Positions 53,482 through 63,798 are shown, counted from the first letter of the stretch. The stretch: 64,000 bases of DNA from Kamptonema sp. UHCC 0994 (GCF_029167235.1 NZ_JARFTR010000098.1:26551-90550), one strand, 5' to 3'. Program-made: numbers and translations. Notes: generated from the sequence alone by a model not told the origin.

Positions 53482-54618
53482 ATGATTAAAGTTTATACTC
53501 AGCTCGAACAGGGACAGAGGTGGCTGGAACGGTATCGGTATCGCCAAGCTGTGTTTGCCTGCGTTTTGGGATTTACTGATACTGGTTTAATTCCTGGGAT
53601 TTCAGCAGCGGGGGCTACTCCGGCTGACCGAAAATATACTTGTTTGGCAGATGCGGAATTTCTGTACAATGGCCCCCGCAGTCAGCCAAAATATCCCTTA
53701 CCGCCTCTTGATGCTGGTGCGTCGCCGGTGCTGATATCCCGCGCTGTGGTGGAGAGTTTGGGCATTCCTTTGTACTTATTTAATGCTGGTTTGCCATTAC
53801 CGCCGCCAGTTCCGACTATTGATTTGGGCGGTACTCCGGCTAAATGCGTCTCTTCTGGAAACGCTTTAGAACTTTCAACTGTAAAGCATTTGCTAGAGCA
53901 GGGTTTATTTTGGGGGGAAGAGTTAGCGGCTAAAAGCAATGGCGGCTATGTAATTTTAGGTGAGTGCGTAGTTGGGGGAACGACTACTGCTTTAGCAATT
54001 TTAGTGGGTTTAGGTATTGCTGCTGCGGGTAAGGTTAATAGCAGTCATCCTAATTGCAATCACGCTCAAAAGTTGGCTGTAGTGGAAGAAGGAAGAAGGA
54101 AGAGGGAAGATGAAAATCTCCCTCCTGCTCCCCTGCTCCCTCGCTCCTCCGCTCCCTCTCTTTCCCTGATAGCGGCGATGGGCGATCCGATGCAAATAGT
54201 AGTGGCGGGGATGGCGATCGCCGCTAGTCGTAGTTCTGGGGTGATGCTGGCTGGGGGTACGCAAATGTTGGCTGTTTATGCTTTGATTGAGGCGATCGCG
54301 CGTGAATATTCGCTTTTATGGCATCCAGAACAAATTGTAGTGGGAACTACGCGCTGGGTTGCTGAAGATCCTACTGGGGATACTGTGGGATTAGCTCAAG
54401 AAGTTGGCGCTGTGCCTCTTTTGGCTACACAATTGAGTTTCGCTAGCTCTCGCTATCGGCAGTTACAAGCTTACGAACAGGGATATGTTAAGGAAGGGGT
54501 CGGTGCTGGAGGATGTGCGATCGCTTCTCACTTAACCCAAGATTGGAATCAAAATCAACTCCAAGAAGCTATTGAAGCTTTGGCAGACCGTTATCAAAAA
54601 ATTATAGGTAATTGCTAA
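53482..54618 (+). CDS. CobT-like protein (TIGR00303 family)
   Basis: A 378-residue protein of the nicotinate-nucleotide-dimethylbenzimidazole phosphoribosyltransferase-like family found in archaea and cyanobacteria. Marks: FTDTGLIPGISAAGATPADR, TAR-like segments, LGECVVGGTTTALAILVGLG and GDPMQIVVAGMAIAASRSSG, GGTQMLAVYALI. In cobalamin synthesis CobT activates the lower ligand base. Which base this branch uses is not clear; many cyanobacteria make pseudocobalamin with adenine. An insertion of about 30 residues (about 197-227, including EEGRRKREDENLPPAPLLPR) lies between conserved parts and is encoded by intergenic-type repeats (GAAGGAA and CTGCTCCC). The frame is kept. Confidence 0.88.
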   Translation: MIKVYTQLEQGQRWLERYRYRQAVFACVLGFTDTGLIPGISAAGATPADRKYTCLADAEFLYNGPRSQPKYPLPPLDAGASPVLISRAVVESLGIPLYLFNAGLPLPPPVPTIDLGGTPAKCVSSGNALELSTVKHLLEQGLFWGEELAAKSNGGYVILGECVVGGTTTALAILVGLGIAAAGKVNSSHPNCNHAQKLAVVEEGRRKREDENLPPAPLLPRSSAPSLSLIAAMGDPMQIVVAGMAIAASRSSGVMLAGGTQMLAVYALIEAIAREYSLLWHPEQIVVGTTRWVAEDPTGDTVGLAQEVGAVPLLATQLSFASSRYRQLQAYEQGYVKEGVGAGGCAIASHLTQDWNQNQLQEAIEALADRYQKIIGNC

Positions 54619-54672
54619 TTGCTAATTGCTAATTGCTAATTGCTAATTGCTCCCCTGCTCCCCTGCTCCCCA
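54607..54672. repeat. Heptamer array AATTGCT then CTGCTCCC
   Basis: The array starts inside the last codons of the CobT-like gene (Gly-Asn-Cys-stop is AATTGCTAA) and continues into CTGCTCCC units in the convergent gap. Confidence 0.9.
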
Positions 54673-54687
54673 TCTCCCTCTTCCTTC

Positions 54688-55065
54688 TTAAGAATGAATT
54701 CTTTTGGCTAGTAACTGCTCTTCCAAAGCGGCAATACGATTGTAAGCTGCTGTTAATTGAGCAGTTAGCCTTTGGATTTGGATATCTGCTGTCAACTCTT
54801 TTTCCAGACTTTGAAAATTTTTGTCTGAGAAATATTCGTCTAAAAGTACGTCCTTGTGTTCTAGAACTGGATCGAGGCTGCTGTAGCTGCGGTACGAGGT
54901 GATTTTGTCTGTTAACCGCAATCCACCTCGATCTGTTCCTTGACACTCAGTTAGCTTAGAGTCGCAGACTGACTCGGTAAATTTGTCGTTCAGATGTTCA
55001 ATAATTTTATACAGGGAGTCCACTTTCTGACTCAGTGCGGTAATTTGTTGTCTGATCTCTTCCAT
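54688..55065 (-). CDS. Small coiled-coil protein, uncharacterised
   Basis: A 125-residue protein with helical heptads at both ends (IRQQITALSQKVDSLYKIIE at 4-23; IQRLTAQLTAAYNRIAALEE at 97-116) and a polar middle with Ser, Tyr and Asp. It is likely to oligomerise. I do not recognise the family. ATG at 55065 with GGAA upstream is plausible. Convergent with the CobT-like gene, divergent from the glycerate kinase with about 270 bp between, so it is probably transcribed alone. Confidence 0.6.
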   Translation of the reverse strand: MEEIRQQITALSQKVDSLYKIIEHLNDKFTESVCDSKLTECQGTDRGGLRLTDKITSYRSYSSLDPVLEHKDVLLDEYFSDKNFQSLEKELTADIQIQRLTAQLTAAYNRIAALEEQLLAKRIHS

Positions 55066-55338
55066 AAAATATTCCTTTTATCCTTATTTATTACTTTTTC
55101 ATGGTAAGCATTATTTTCCCCAAGTGTGAGTTATCACTGAATTATTTAATTTTTGAGATAATTCTTCCTCAATCTCTACTGAAAGATAAAATCTTGAGGA
55201 AAAACGGATTGAAAGTATCTGAGGGAATAGATTTGGGGAAATGCAGTCATAATTTTGCTCTCATAGGCGACAGAGCGCGATCTCATGGATGGCGCGGCTG
55301 TTGTAAGGCTGATGTATGATGTAGATGGAGATTGAAAA

Positions 55339-56412
55339 ATGCAGCCGTTGAATTTGTCACTAATTGATATTTTAGAAAGCTGGATAGCTGGCAAGCAGCC
55401 AGCGCCAGATGAATTACAGCAGCTAGCAGTTTTGGAATTGGCAGATGAAGCGCGATCGCGTGCTTTTGGGATAAATATTGAAAATGTAAGTGAAGTTATT
55501 CTGGCACGGGCTAATTTATTTCAGTCTATTGCAATGGCAATTCTTGAGCTGCCATTAAAGTCAATCAATTTATTAGAAACTTCTTGGAATCTTTGGCTGC
55601 CTTTGGCAATGCAATTAGCGACGGAAAGGCAAAGAGTGGGGCGAACTTTGATTCAAGGGATTTTAGGGGGACAAGGAACAGGAAAAACCACCTTGGCAGC
55701 AGTTCTGAAGTTGATTCTTAGTAAATTAGGTAACAGAACAATTAGCCTTTCTTTGGACGATCTTTACAAGACTTATTCTGAAAGGCAGCGGTTAAAAGAG
55801 GAAGACCCGCGTTTAATTTGGCGTGGGCCACCGGGAACCCATGATATTGAGTTAGGAATAAAAGTTTTAGATCGACTACGTGAGTGTTATACTTTGAAAG
55901 TACAAAAGTATGAAAGTTCAAAACCTATTTTGATTCCTCGGTTTGATAAGTCAGCTTGGGAAGGGATTGGAGATAGAACTGAGCCTGAAATTGTTGATGA
56001 TGTTGATATTTTATTATTTGAGGGTTGGTTTGTTGGGGTACAACCGATTGAATCTGGTATTTTTGATATCATCAATCTACCTCCTATTTTAACGGTTGAA
56101 GATCGACAATTCGCCTGTGACATGAATAGGAAATTAGGAGATTATTTACTACTTTGGGAACGCTTAGATCGGTTGATTGTTTTGCATCCAATTGATTATC
56201 GACTTTCTCAAGTGTGGCGGCTTCAGGCTGAAAGGGAAATGATGGCGGCCGGTAAGCCTGGGATGTCAGATGAGGATATCTATCGATTTGTCGAGTATTT
56301 TTGGAAAGCACTACATCCAGAGTTATTTATTAAGCCGTTGGTGACTAATTCGGAGTTAGTAGATTTAGTGGTTGAGATTAATGTGGATCATTCTGTGGGC
56401 AGAGTTTATTAG
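55339..56412 (+). CDS. glyK: D-glycerate 3-kinase (plant-type GLYK)
   Basis: A 357-residue P-loop kinase of the plant/cyanobacterial GLYK type; it phosphorylates D-glycerate to 3-phosphoglycerate, the last step of the photorespiratory cycle. The P-loop GILGGQGTGKTTLA begins near residue 108. LSLDDLYKTY and DPRLIWRGPPGTHDIELG are family signatures, as is LLFEGWFVG. The C terminus (MSDEDIYRFVEYFWKALHPE) is typical. It is functionally linked with gcvT, gcvH and gcvP in this window though 43 kb away. ATG at 55339 follows a weak RBS. Its stop codon borders a TAATTGG array. Confidence 0.95.
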   Translation: MQPLNLSLIDILESWIAGKQPAPDELQQLAVLELADEARSRAFGINIENVSEVILARANLFQSIAMAILELPLKSINLLETSWNLWLPLAMQLATERQRVGRTLIQGILGGQGTGKTTLAAVLKLILSKLGNRTISLSLDDLYKTYSERQRLKEEDPRLIWRGPPGTHDIELGIKVLDRLRECYTLKVQKYESSKPILIPRFDKSAWEGIGDRTEPEIVDDVDILLFEGWFVGVQPIESGIFDIINLPPILTVEDRQFACDMNRKLGDYLLLWERLDRLIVLHPIDYRLSQVWRLQAEREMMAAGKPGMSDEDIYRFVEYFWKALHPELFIKPLVTNSELVDLVVEINVDHSVGRVY

Positions 56413-56473
56413 TAATTGGTAATTGGTAATTGGTAACTAGCAAACTTTCTTAACTGTTAATAGTTAACAATAA

Positions 56474-59101
56474 TTACTTAGTTTCCATAGTATGTACACC
56501 ATCCCAGTCATCCGGGGGCGGTACTTCCAAATAAAGGCGCGATCGCTCAATGTGAACTTCCACAGCCATATCCGTTTGCCGCATTAGCTTCGCCCTCTCA
56601 AAATAACTAATAGCTTGCTGAAAATCTCGATTAATATAAGCCTCTCTACCCCGCTTGTATAGCTCTAAAAATTGTTCTATTTCCCCAGTCAATGGCACTG
56701 TTTGCCGATCGATTAACTCATAAATACTGACGGCTTGATTTTTCCCTTTAACCCGCACCTTATCCAACTCCCGCACCCAAATTCGGTCGCGGCACAAATT
56801 GTAAGTAAACTCACTTAAAATAATATCACAGCCATATTGTTTTGTCAATTCTTCCAAGCGAGAACTAAGATTTACGGCATCTCCAATCACCGTATAATCC
56901 ATCCGCTTTTCCGAGCCAATATTACCGGAAACTACTTCCCCAGAACTAATGCCAATCCCAATCTTAAAGTTAGTTTCACTAGGTCTAGAAGCATTAAAAT
57001 CTTTCAACCGCCAGCGCATTTCTAAAGCTGTCTCAATCGCCATCCAAGCGTGTTCAATCAAAGGTAAAGGCGCTCCAAAAACTGCCATCAAGGCATCACC
57101 AATAAACTTATCTAAAGTTCCTTCATAGCGAAAAACAGCTTCTACCATTGTCTCAAAATACTGATTTAAAAGTGCTACCACTTCAGAAGCACCTAAATTT
57201 TCTGTAATTGTTGTATATCCCCGAATATCTGAAAATAAAATAGTCACATCTTTACGTTCACCTACCATCATCGCTCCCTCCCCTAAAGCCATTACTTGCT
57301 CAACTACTCCAGGGGTCATATAACGATACATTGTAGTTTTCATTCGTTTTTCTCTCGAAATATCTTCGAGCACTACGATACCGCCACGCACGCCGCCTTC
57401 AGGATTTGTTAGTGGGTTAACAGTTAAATTCAAACTACGTTCGACTACTGTAACTTGAGAACGAGGAATTGGCACCGCACATTGAGGATAACCTAGAGGA
57501 AAATGAGTAATATGAAAGGGAGCTTGAGCATTAGTAACTACTGGAATTTGGCCTGATTCGGGGCTATTTTCTCCCCAAGCATAAAAAATATCTGGATTGT
57601 TGCGATCGGGAATTGTCAAGATATAAGTTTCTCCTTCCTCCTCAATTTCTGGCAATTCTATTAATAAACCCACAGTTAAAGTTTGTTCCGGTACATAATG
57701 TCTGGCTGCATTCCTCAGACTGTCTTCTAGTCGAAATCGCATATTGTCAATGGGCACAACTTCCCAAACATAGCGATCGATAAGTCTCTCTTCCCAAAGT
57801 TGTCGATTCTGCTTACCGTTGGGTTGATCGATGGGACAACCAAGCAATCCCAAGGCGGCTTCATTAATCGTGACAATTCGACCTTGCATATCCGTAGAAA
57901 TCACAACATCTGTGAGACTTTGTAAGATGTCTTTCTGATATTGTTTTTCAACTAAAACATTTTCAAATAATTGGGAATTTTGCAGTGCAATACCCGCTTG
58001 AGCATTAAAAGCACGCAAAAATTCTTCATCAGAATTAGTAAAACTGCCTTGGTGTTTATTGATTAACTGAGTTACCCCAATTAACTCGCCTTTGGCGTTA
58101 TAAACTGGCATACAGAGCATATTTCTCGTTTCATAACCAGTGCGATGATCGGTACTCGGATCGAAGCGAGGATCGGTATAAGCATCATTAATATTGAGAG
58201 TTTGACCAGTGGAAGCTACATAACCAGCAATGCCTCTATTAGCAGGAATACGGATTTCCATTAAGGTTTTACCATCGGCTTTGGCTACTTTTGTCCAGAG
58301 TTCGTTGGTTTCTTTACTAAGCAAAAATAGGGTACTGCGATCGGCTTGCATTAAATCACGGGCTTGCTCCATTACAGAGCGCAAAGTTGTTTCCAAGTCA
58401 AGGCTTTGGCCTAAAGTTGTTGTTGCTCTTAATAGTGCTGCAACTCCTCGCTGATTGCGGGCAGCTACATAAAAAGATTGACAGCTTTCGAGAATAATTC
58501 CAATTGAGTCAGCAAAGGCGCGGAATTGTTGTTCGTCTTCTTCATTAAAGGGCTGATTTCCTGCTTTATTTAATAGTCTTACTACTGCTACCGGAGCATT
58601 TTCACTCTTGGTGCTGAAAATTGGCATACAAAGAATGGTCTGGGTTTCATACCCTGGGAGTTCGTCAACTTCTCGGTTAAATAGGGGATGATTATAAGCA
58701 TCAACTACATTGAGACATTCTCCGGTATTAGCAACGTGACCCAAAATACCGACATTCATTGGTAGGCGAATTTCTTGAGCTTTTTTGGTAGTTGGATCGA
58801 CGGTTTTGTACCAAAGTTGAGCTTTATTTGAGTTAACTAAAAATATAGTTGTGACATCGGCTTGCAGGATTTGACCGATTTTGAGGGTGAAGGCATCTAA
58901 AAGTTGCTCTAAAAGAGTTTCTAGAGCTTCATTGTTGATGAGGTCGATCGCACGCAAAAATTGCTGAAATTCAGCGGTGATAAAGTCCAGCAGGCAGACA
59001 AATTCGGCAACTGGCAGATCCTTCACGCGGGCGGCTAATGCCCCCATGCGATTGACTTGAGTGAGTGTAGCCAGAACGCTACCAGCATTGGAGAATGTCA
59101 T
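56474..59101 (-). CDS. GAF-GAF-PAS class III adenylate cyclase (CyaB-type)
   Basis: An 875-residue cyclase like CyaB1/CyaB2 of Anabaena. Two GAF domains (about 60-215 and 235-390; paired motifs GYETQTILCMPIF and GYETRNMLCMPVY) can bind cyclic nucleotides; a PAS region follows (about 405-600). The class III catalytic domain (about 615-800) starts FSDIRGYTTI with metal-binding Asp625, includes FIGDALMAVFGAP, and NIGSEKRMDYTVIGDAVNLS. A TPR-like tail ends the protein. The substrate-setting Lys and Thr/Asp (EKRMDYTVIGD) fit adenylate cyclase. A cAMP output could act on the Crp-type protein at 51289-51999. Monocistronic. Confidence 0.93.
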   Translation of the reverse strand: MTFSNAGSVLATLTQVNRMGALAARVKDLPVAEFVCLLDFITAEFQQFLRAIDLINNEALETLLEQLLDAFTLKIGQILQADVTTIFLVNSNKAQLWYKTVDPTTKKAQEIRLPMNVGILGHVANTGECLNVVDAYNHPLFNREVDELPGYETQTILCMPIFSTKSENAPVAVVRLLNKAGNQPFNEEDEQQFRAFADSIGIILESCQSFYVAARNQRGVAALLRATTTLGQSLDLETTLRSVMEQARDLMQADRSTLFLLSKETNELWTKVAKADGKTLMEIRIPANRGIAGYVASTGQTLNINDAYTDPRFDPSTDHRTGYETRNMLCMPVYNAKGELIGVTQLINKHQGSFTNSDEEFLRAFNAQAGIALQNSQLFENVLVEKQYQKDILQSLTDVVISTDMQGRIVTINEAALGLLGCPIDQPNGKQNRQLWEERLIDRYVWEVVPIDNMRFRLEDSLRNAARHYVPEQTLTVGLLIELPEIEEEGETYILTIPDRNNPDIFYAWGENSPESGQIPVVTNAQAPFHITHFPLGYPQCAVPIPRSQVTVVERSLNLTVNPLTNPEGGVRGGIVVLEDISREKRMKTTMYRYMTPGVVEQVMALGEGAMMVGERKDVTILFSDIRGYTTITENLGASEVVALLNQYFETMVEAVFRYEGTLDKFIGDALMAVFGAPLPLIEHAWMAIETALEMRWRLKDFNASRPSETNFKIGIGISSGEVVSGNIGSEKRMDYTVIGDAVNLSSRLEELTKQYGCDIILSEFTYNLCRDRIWVRELDKVRVKGKNQAVSIYELIDRQTVPLTGEIEQFLELYKRGREAYINRDFQQAISYFERAKLMRQTDMAVEVHIERSRLYLEVPPPDDWDGVHTMETK

Positions 59102-59831
59102 GTGTTAACTGATTTTTCAGGGGGTAGGGTGGCCCTTGGCTTGGTTGATGTCGTGTTTTGAGGCTGTCCAAACTGTTGAAACTGTTTTGGCTTCACTGCT
59201 TGGACAAGTCGTTTTACTTAATCACGAACTTCCACCTGCCTATAATGTGTGCTTTGAAATCATTTTTAACAACCTTGATGTTGCTGCCCACTCTGCTAAT
59301 ATAGCTAGGGGCTAGGGGCTAGGGAAGAAGGGAATAGAATTAAGGCTTGGAGTAATTTAGAATGTCCTAACCGACGAAAGCGGTTGCTATATAAGGTGAG
59401 GTTAGGTAAAACACAAAACTAAGGGGTTTGTTTTGTGGGGATAGGTGGAAAATAATTAGTCTGGAAGTTAGTTCATAGGTTTTTTTGTTGGGGAGAATGG
59501 GCTTTTTATGCTGGGTGGAATTGCGGCGATCGCGCGTGACCCACGAATGGCGCAGCCTGCTACACCAAGTTATTTTCCAATACTCTGTCAAATTTAATGT
59601 TAAACCCGATCGGGGAGTAGGTGCGATCGATCCCTTCAACCCCCCTTAAAAACTAGGGCTATACAGCGGTTCCCAAAACCCGCCAGAGGTGAAAACCTCT
59701 GTCTAATAGCTCAAGTCGTCTTCAGACGACTAAACAGTTGCGGGACTTACACAAGAGTATGGGTACCGCCGCCATCTTGGCGGTTCATTTACCGCCAAGA
59801 TGGCGGCGTTACGTGAGGCGTAAATCGTAAA
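59102..59831. other. 730-bp intergenic region with several repeats
   Basis: No gene is supported. It holds a CTAGGGG array (about 59307-59325), a copy of the CCGACGAAAGCGGTTGCT word (59370-59388), hairpins at 59690-59701 (GAGGTGAAAACCTC) and 59714-59731 (AGTCGTCTTCAGACGACT) and the strong inverted repeat at 59767-59808. A 90-residue frame on the minus strand looks non-coding. Confidence 0.6.
59767..59808. repeat. 18-bp perfect inverted repeat, likely terminator of sqdX
   Basis: CGCCGCCATCTTGGCGGT (59767-59784) and its exact mirror (59791-59808) enclose a 6-nt loop, 23 bp after the sqdX stop codon on the minus strand. The outer GGGACTTAC (59742-59750) and GGCGTAAAT (59818-59826) show it is also a member of the dispersed MITE-like family. 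Confidence 0.8.
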
Positions 59832-60965
59832 CTATGCGGCTTTTGGCAGTGAATCGGCCAAGATCGCAGATTCATAGTACCGCCGCAGTTGGTGGGTGGC
59901 AGCGGCCCAGCCCCAGCGTTCAGCTTCAATACGGGCGTTGAGTCGTAGCGTTTCGCGTTCTTCGGGATGGGCAAACAAGCGTTGAGTAGCAGCGATCGCA
60001 CCTTCCTCATCTGCTGGGTCAAATAAATAGCCGTTAACGCCATCGGTGACAATATCGGGAATTCCCCCTGACCTTGCCGCGACTACGGGCGTACCCGCAG
60101 CCATCGCTTCTAGGAGCACTAAGCCTAGGGTTTCAGTGCGGGAGGGAAAAATGAAGGCATCGGCACAAGCGTAGGCTGAGGCGAGTTCTCTGCCTCGGAG
60201 ATAGCCAACGAAATAGGTGGGAGTGCCGGCAAAATATTGTTCTAAAGCTTGGCGGTGTGGGCCGTCGCCGACTAAGGCGAGACGGGCGTTAGGAATTGAT
60301 TCTAAGACGGGTTTGATGCGATCGATTTCTTTTTCTGCACCGAGGCGACCGACATAGAGTAAGAGTGGGCTGTCTGGATTGCCTTGGCTGAGGCGATCGC
60401 GCATTTCTGGAGTTGCAAAATGGGGTTGATACATCTCCGTATCTACTCCCCTTTGCCATAAGTCTACACGCTCAATACCGTGCGATCGCAGTTCTTCAAC
60501 CATCGCCGTTGAAGTACAAAGATTTAACTCAGCCTGATTATGAGCTCCTTTCAACAACTCCCACAACAAAGGTTCAAGCATTCCAAAACCATAGTGATGT
60601 AGGTATTTTGGCAAGTGAGTATGGTAAGAAGCCAAAAGCGGAATATTTAACTTTTTGCCATAATATAAACCCGCCAATCCCAAAATAGCCGGATTAGCAA
60701 CATGAATAATATCTGGCTGAAACTCTTCTAACTTTTGTCCAATTGACGGGCGCGGCAATGCCATTTTCAATTCCGGGTACATCGGCAAAGGAAAGCCTTC
60801 AACACCGTAAATTATGGCTCCTTTGTACTCTGTTAGCCCACCATCTGGGGAAAAAATTAGAACTTTGTCGCCAGCGCGTTGTAAGTGTTCAACTGTATGA
60901 ATCAACCGCGTGACAATGCCATCTATTTTCGGCAGAAATGTTTCAGTAAAAAGAGCGACTCTCAT
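59832..60965 (-). CDS. sqdX: Sulfolipid synthase SqdX (UDP-sulfoquinovose:diacylglycerol transferase)
   Basis: A 377-residue GT4/GT-B glycosyltransferase that adds sulfoquinovose to diacylglycerol at the thylakoid membrane. N-terminal TETFLPKIDGIVTRLIHTVE, the HVANPAILGLAGLYYGKKL stretch and ASYHTHLPKYLHHYGFG are those of SqdX/SQD2. The C-terminal donor site has LLYVGRLGAEKEIDRI and the E-x7-E motif FPSRTETLGLVLLEAMAAGT. Length is the family's. sqdB lies 1 kb upstream on the same strand, separated by an FkbM methyltransferase gene. The identification rests also on this linkage. Confidence 0.93.
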   Translation of the reverse strand: MRVALFTETFLPKIDGIVTRLIHTVEHLQRAGDKVLIFSPDGGLTEYKGAIIYGVEGFPLPMYPELKMALPRPSIGQKLEEFQPDIIHVANPAILGLAGLYYGKKLNIPLLASYHTHLPKYLHHYGFGMLEPLLWELLKGAHNQAELNLCTSTAMVEELRSHGIERVDLWQRGVDTEMYQPHFATPEMRDRLSQGNPDSPLLLYVGRLGAEKEIDRIKPVLESIPNARLALVGDGPHRQALEQYFAGTPTYFVGYLRGRELASAYACADAFIFPSRTETLGLVLLEAMAAGTPVVAARSGGIPDIVTDGVNGYLFDPADEEGAIAATQRLFAHPEERETLRLNARIEAERWGWAAATHQLRRYYESAILADSLPKAA

Positions 60966-61006
60966 AACATAACTTGAAGTAATTTTGTAGCAATTGACCA
61001 GGAAAG

Positions 61007-61810
61007 TTAATTGTTTTTCCAGAAAAAATCTACTGTTCCGATTTTTTCCTCTTTTAACTGTTTGTGGTTCGTAAATCCTGCCTCATTTAAAATTGTCGAG
61101 CACCTACCTACATCGCATAAGTCTTTATGCAGCTCTATAACAACACTTTTTACTTTTGCAAGGAGTTCTGGGTAGTTCTCTAACAATCTTTGTTCGCAAC
61201 CTTCAATGTCAACCTTTAAAAGATCTATTTCTGGAATCTCTCCTCCATAAATAGAGGTAAGATCGATGTAGGATACAGTGTCTTTCTTTTTCCCTTCCGG
61301 CGACAAAAAGATTGAGTTTGATACATGATAATCTATTTGATATAAATCAGCACTTCCTTGTCGTTCGCCCACTAATCCATTAAAGATTTTAACCTTATTT
61401 TTGAGTAATTCTTGTTGATTTAAGCGCGATTTCATTATTTCAAAAATAACTGGGCTTCCTTCTACCATTGTTACCTGAAAAGGTTGCTGAGGATTTTTAC
61501 TTTGCAGGATTAAATCTGCAATTCTTAAAGGGAAATATCCTACATTAGCGCCAAGATCTAGAAATTCTAAAAGGCGGTTGGGAGAAACTGATGCCAAACT
61601 TTGCTGAATCGGAAGGTCATATTCTCCTCTGCAAAACAAGTCGTTATAGAGGTAAAATTCTGCTTCGCTTTCAATTTTCACAGTCAGCTCTGGGTGCAAC
61701 TCTATATTGACTCCCAAATTTTTCCATGCTATTTTTTTCCACCCTCGTTGAAGTTTCTTTTTGACTCTTTCCAGAAAAGATGCTGTTTGGAGTTCGCTAA
61801 TTGATGGCAT
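61007..61810 (-). CDS. FkbM-family methyltransferase
   Basis: A 267-residue SAM-dependent methyltransferase. The SAM-binding loop is LEFLDLGANVGYFPL (about 82-96), followed by VTMVEGSPVIFEI with the acidic residue binding the ribose, and the FkbM-type LLKVDIEGCEQRLLENYP. FkbM enzymes methylate hydroxyl groups of sugars or polyketides. It sits between sqdX and sqdB (41 bp from sqdX, 174 bp from sqdB), in the same direction, so it may be co-transcribed. It is not part of known sulfolipid synthesis; it could be a later insertion with a glycan role. The C terminus and AT content look slightly different from neighbours (more A/T in third positions by eye). Confidence 0.88.
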   Translation of the reverse strand: MPSISELQTASFLERVKKKLQRGWKKIAWKNLGVNIELHPELTVKIESEAEFYLYNDLFCRGEYDLPIQQSLASVSPNRLLEFLDLGANVGYFPLRIADLILQSKNPQQPFQVTMVEGSPVIFEIMKSRLNQQELLKNKVKIFNGLVGERQGSADLYQIDYHVSNSIFLSPEGKKKDTVSYIDLTSIYGGEIPEIDLLKVDIEGCEQRLLENYPELLAKVKSVVIELHKDLCDVGRCSTILNEAGFTNHKQLKEEKIGTVDFFWKNN

Positions 61811-61984
61811 TTGTAGACCCTCATTTCAATGTTTATAACAAGGTAACTTGACGGAACTCTAGGTTTTTCCAACTTTCCAGCGATGCTGATTGCTTAAACA
61901 AATTTTTTAGTTTCTGAAGTTAGATATCAGTTAAGTAGTTAGTAGTTAGTAGTGGCTCTCTTACTAACTACCAACTTCTCTTTA

Positions 61985-63142
<1,158 letters not shown>

Positions 63143-63207
63143 TCACGGATAAATCTTGCTTGCCAATACTGGGTAAATGTATCAGGTAATGGTGCAATAT
63201 GAACCTT

Positions 63208-63798
63208 TTAAACTACAACCTCATCGGCAAAACTAGCCCAGCGGACAAACTCGAAGGGCCCGGCGACTGCACCCCAGAGGTGTTCGTCGGTTTCGGGATC
63301 GCGCCCTCTGTCGTGACTGATGAATTTATTTTCATCGATCTCAAATTCGCTGTCGAGGTAGGTGGTTTTGCCTTTGCGGACTACTGTGCAGCCTTTGCCC
63401 GGTTCAACTCGACCGAGGAAGCTGTTGCCCGTCCATTGAGTGATGAAGGTGCATCCGGGGAGTTTTTTGATGGTTTCGGCTTTGAGGGCTTGGAGGCGCA
63501 CAGGGTCGCGGGATGAGCCGTAGAATTGTTCTTCGTTTGCGATCGCGTAGTTTTCGATCTCAATGCAATTAACTGCGGGTACTAATTTTAATACTCGAAC
63601 TCGGTAAGGTTGATTGAGTTGATAGTCGTAGGCTTGTTCGAGGTAGAGGCTGATTCCTCCTAATAATTCTACGGGGAGGGGGCGCATACAGACGCGGATG
63701 TGGGCGAAGAAGGGGGGGTTTTCAAAGGCTTGGGGTTGGTTGCTGAAGTCGGAGGCCATCCAGCGGGCGAGGGTGGCGATGTCTGTGGAATTGGTCAT
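63208..63798 (-). CDS. cpcT: CpcT/CpeT-type phycobiliprotein bilin lyase
   Basis: A 196-residue beta-barrel lyase of the CpcT/CpeT family; it attaches phycocyanobilin to Cys153/155 of phycocyanin or phycoerythrin beta subunits. Visible marks: IATLARWMASDFSNQPQA near the N terminus, FFAHIRVCMRPLP, GISLYLEQAYDYQLNQPYR, LPGCTFITQW and FIGR-like SFLGRVEPGKGCTVVRKG, EIDENKFISHDRGRD and a C-terminal GAVAGPFEF. CpcT is the more likely name given its fit to phycocyanin-type lyases, but CpeT cannot be excluded without phycobilisome genes nearby. ATG at 63798. Confidence 0.88.
   Translation of the reverse strand: MTNSTDIATLARWMASDFSNQPQAFENPPFFAHIRVCMRPLPVELLGGISLYLEQAYDYQLNQPYRVRVLKLVPAVNCIEIENYAIANEEQFYGSSRDPVRLQALKAETIKKLPGCTFITQWTGNSFLGRVEPGKGCTVVRKGKTTYLDSEFEIDENKFISHDRGRDPETDEHLWGAVAGPFEFVRWASFADEVVV

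Noticed and set aside
59367..59639. 90-residue minus-strand frame in the 59.1-59.8 kb gap
   Set aside because: Overlaps repeats and has no protein-like conservation pattern.
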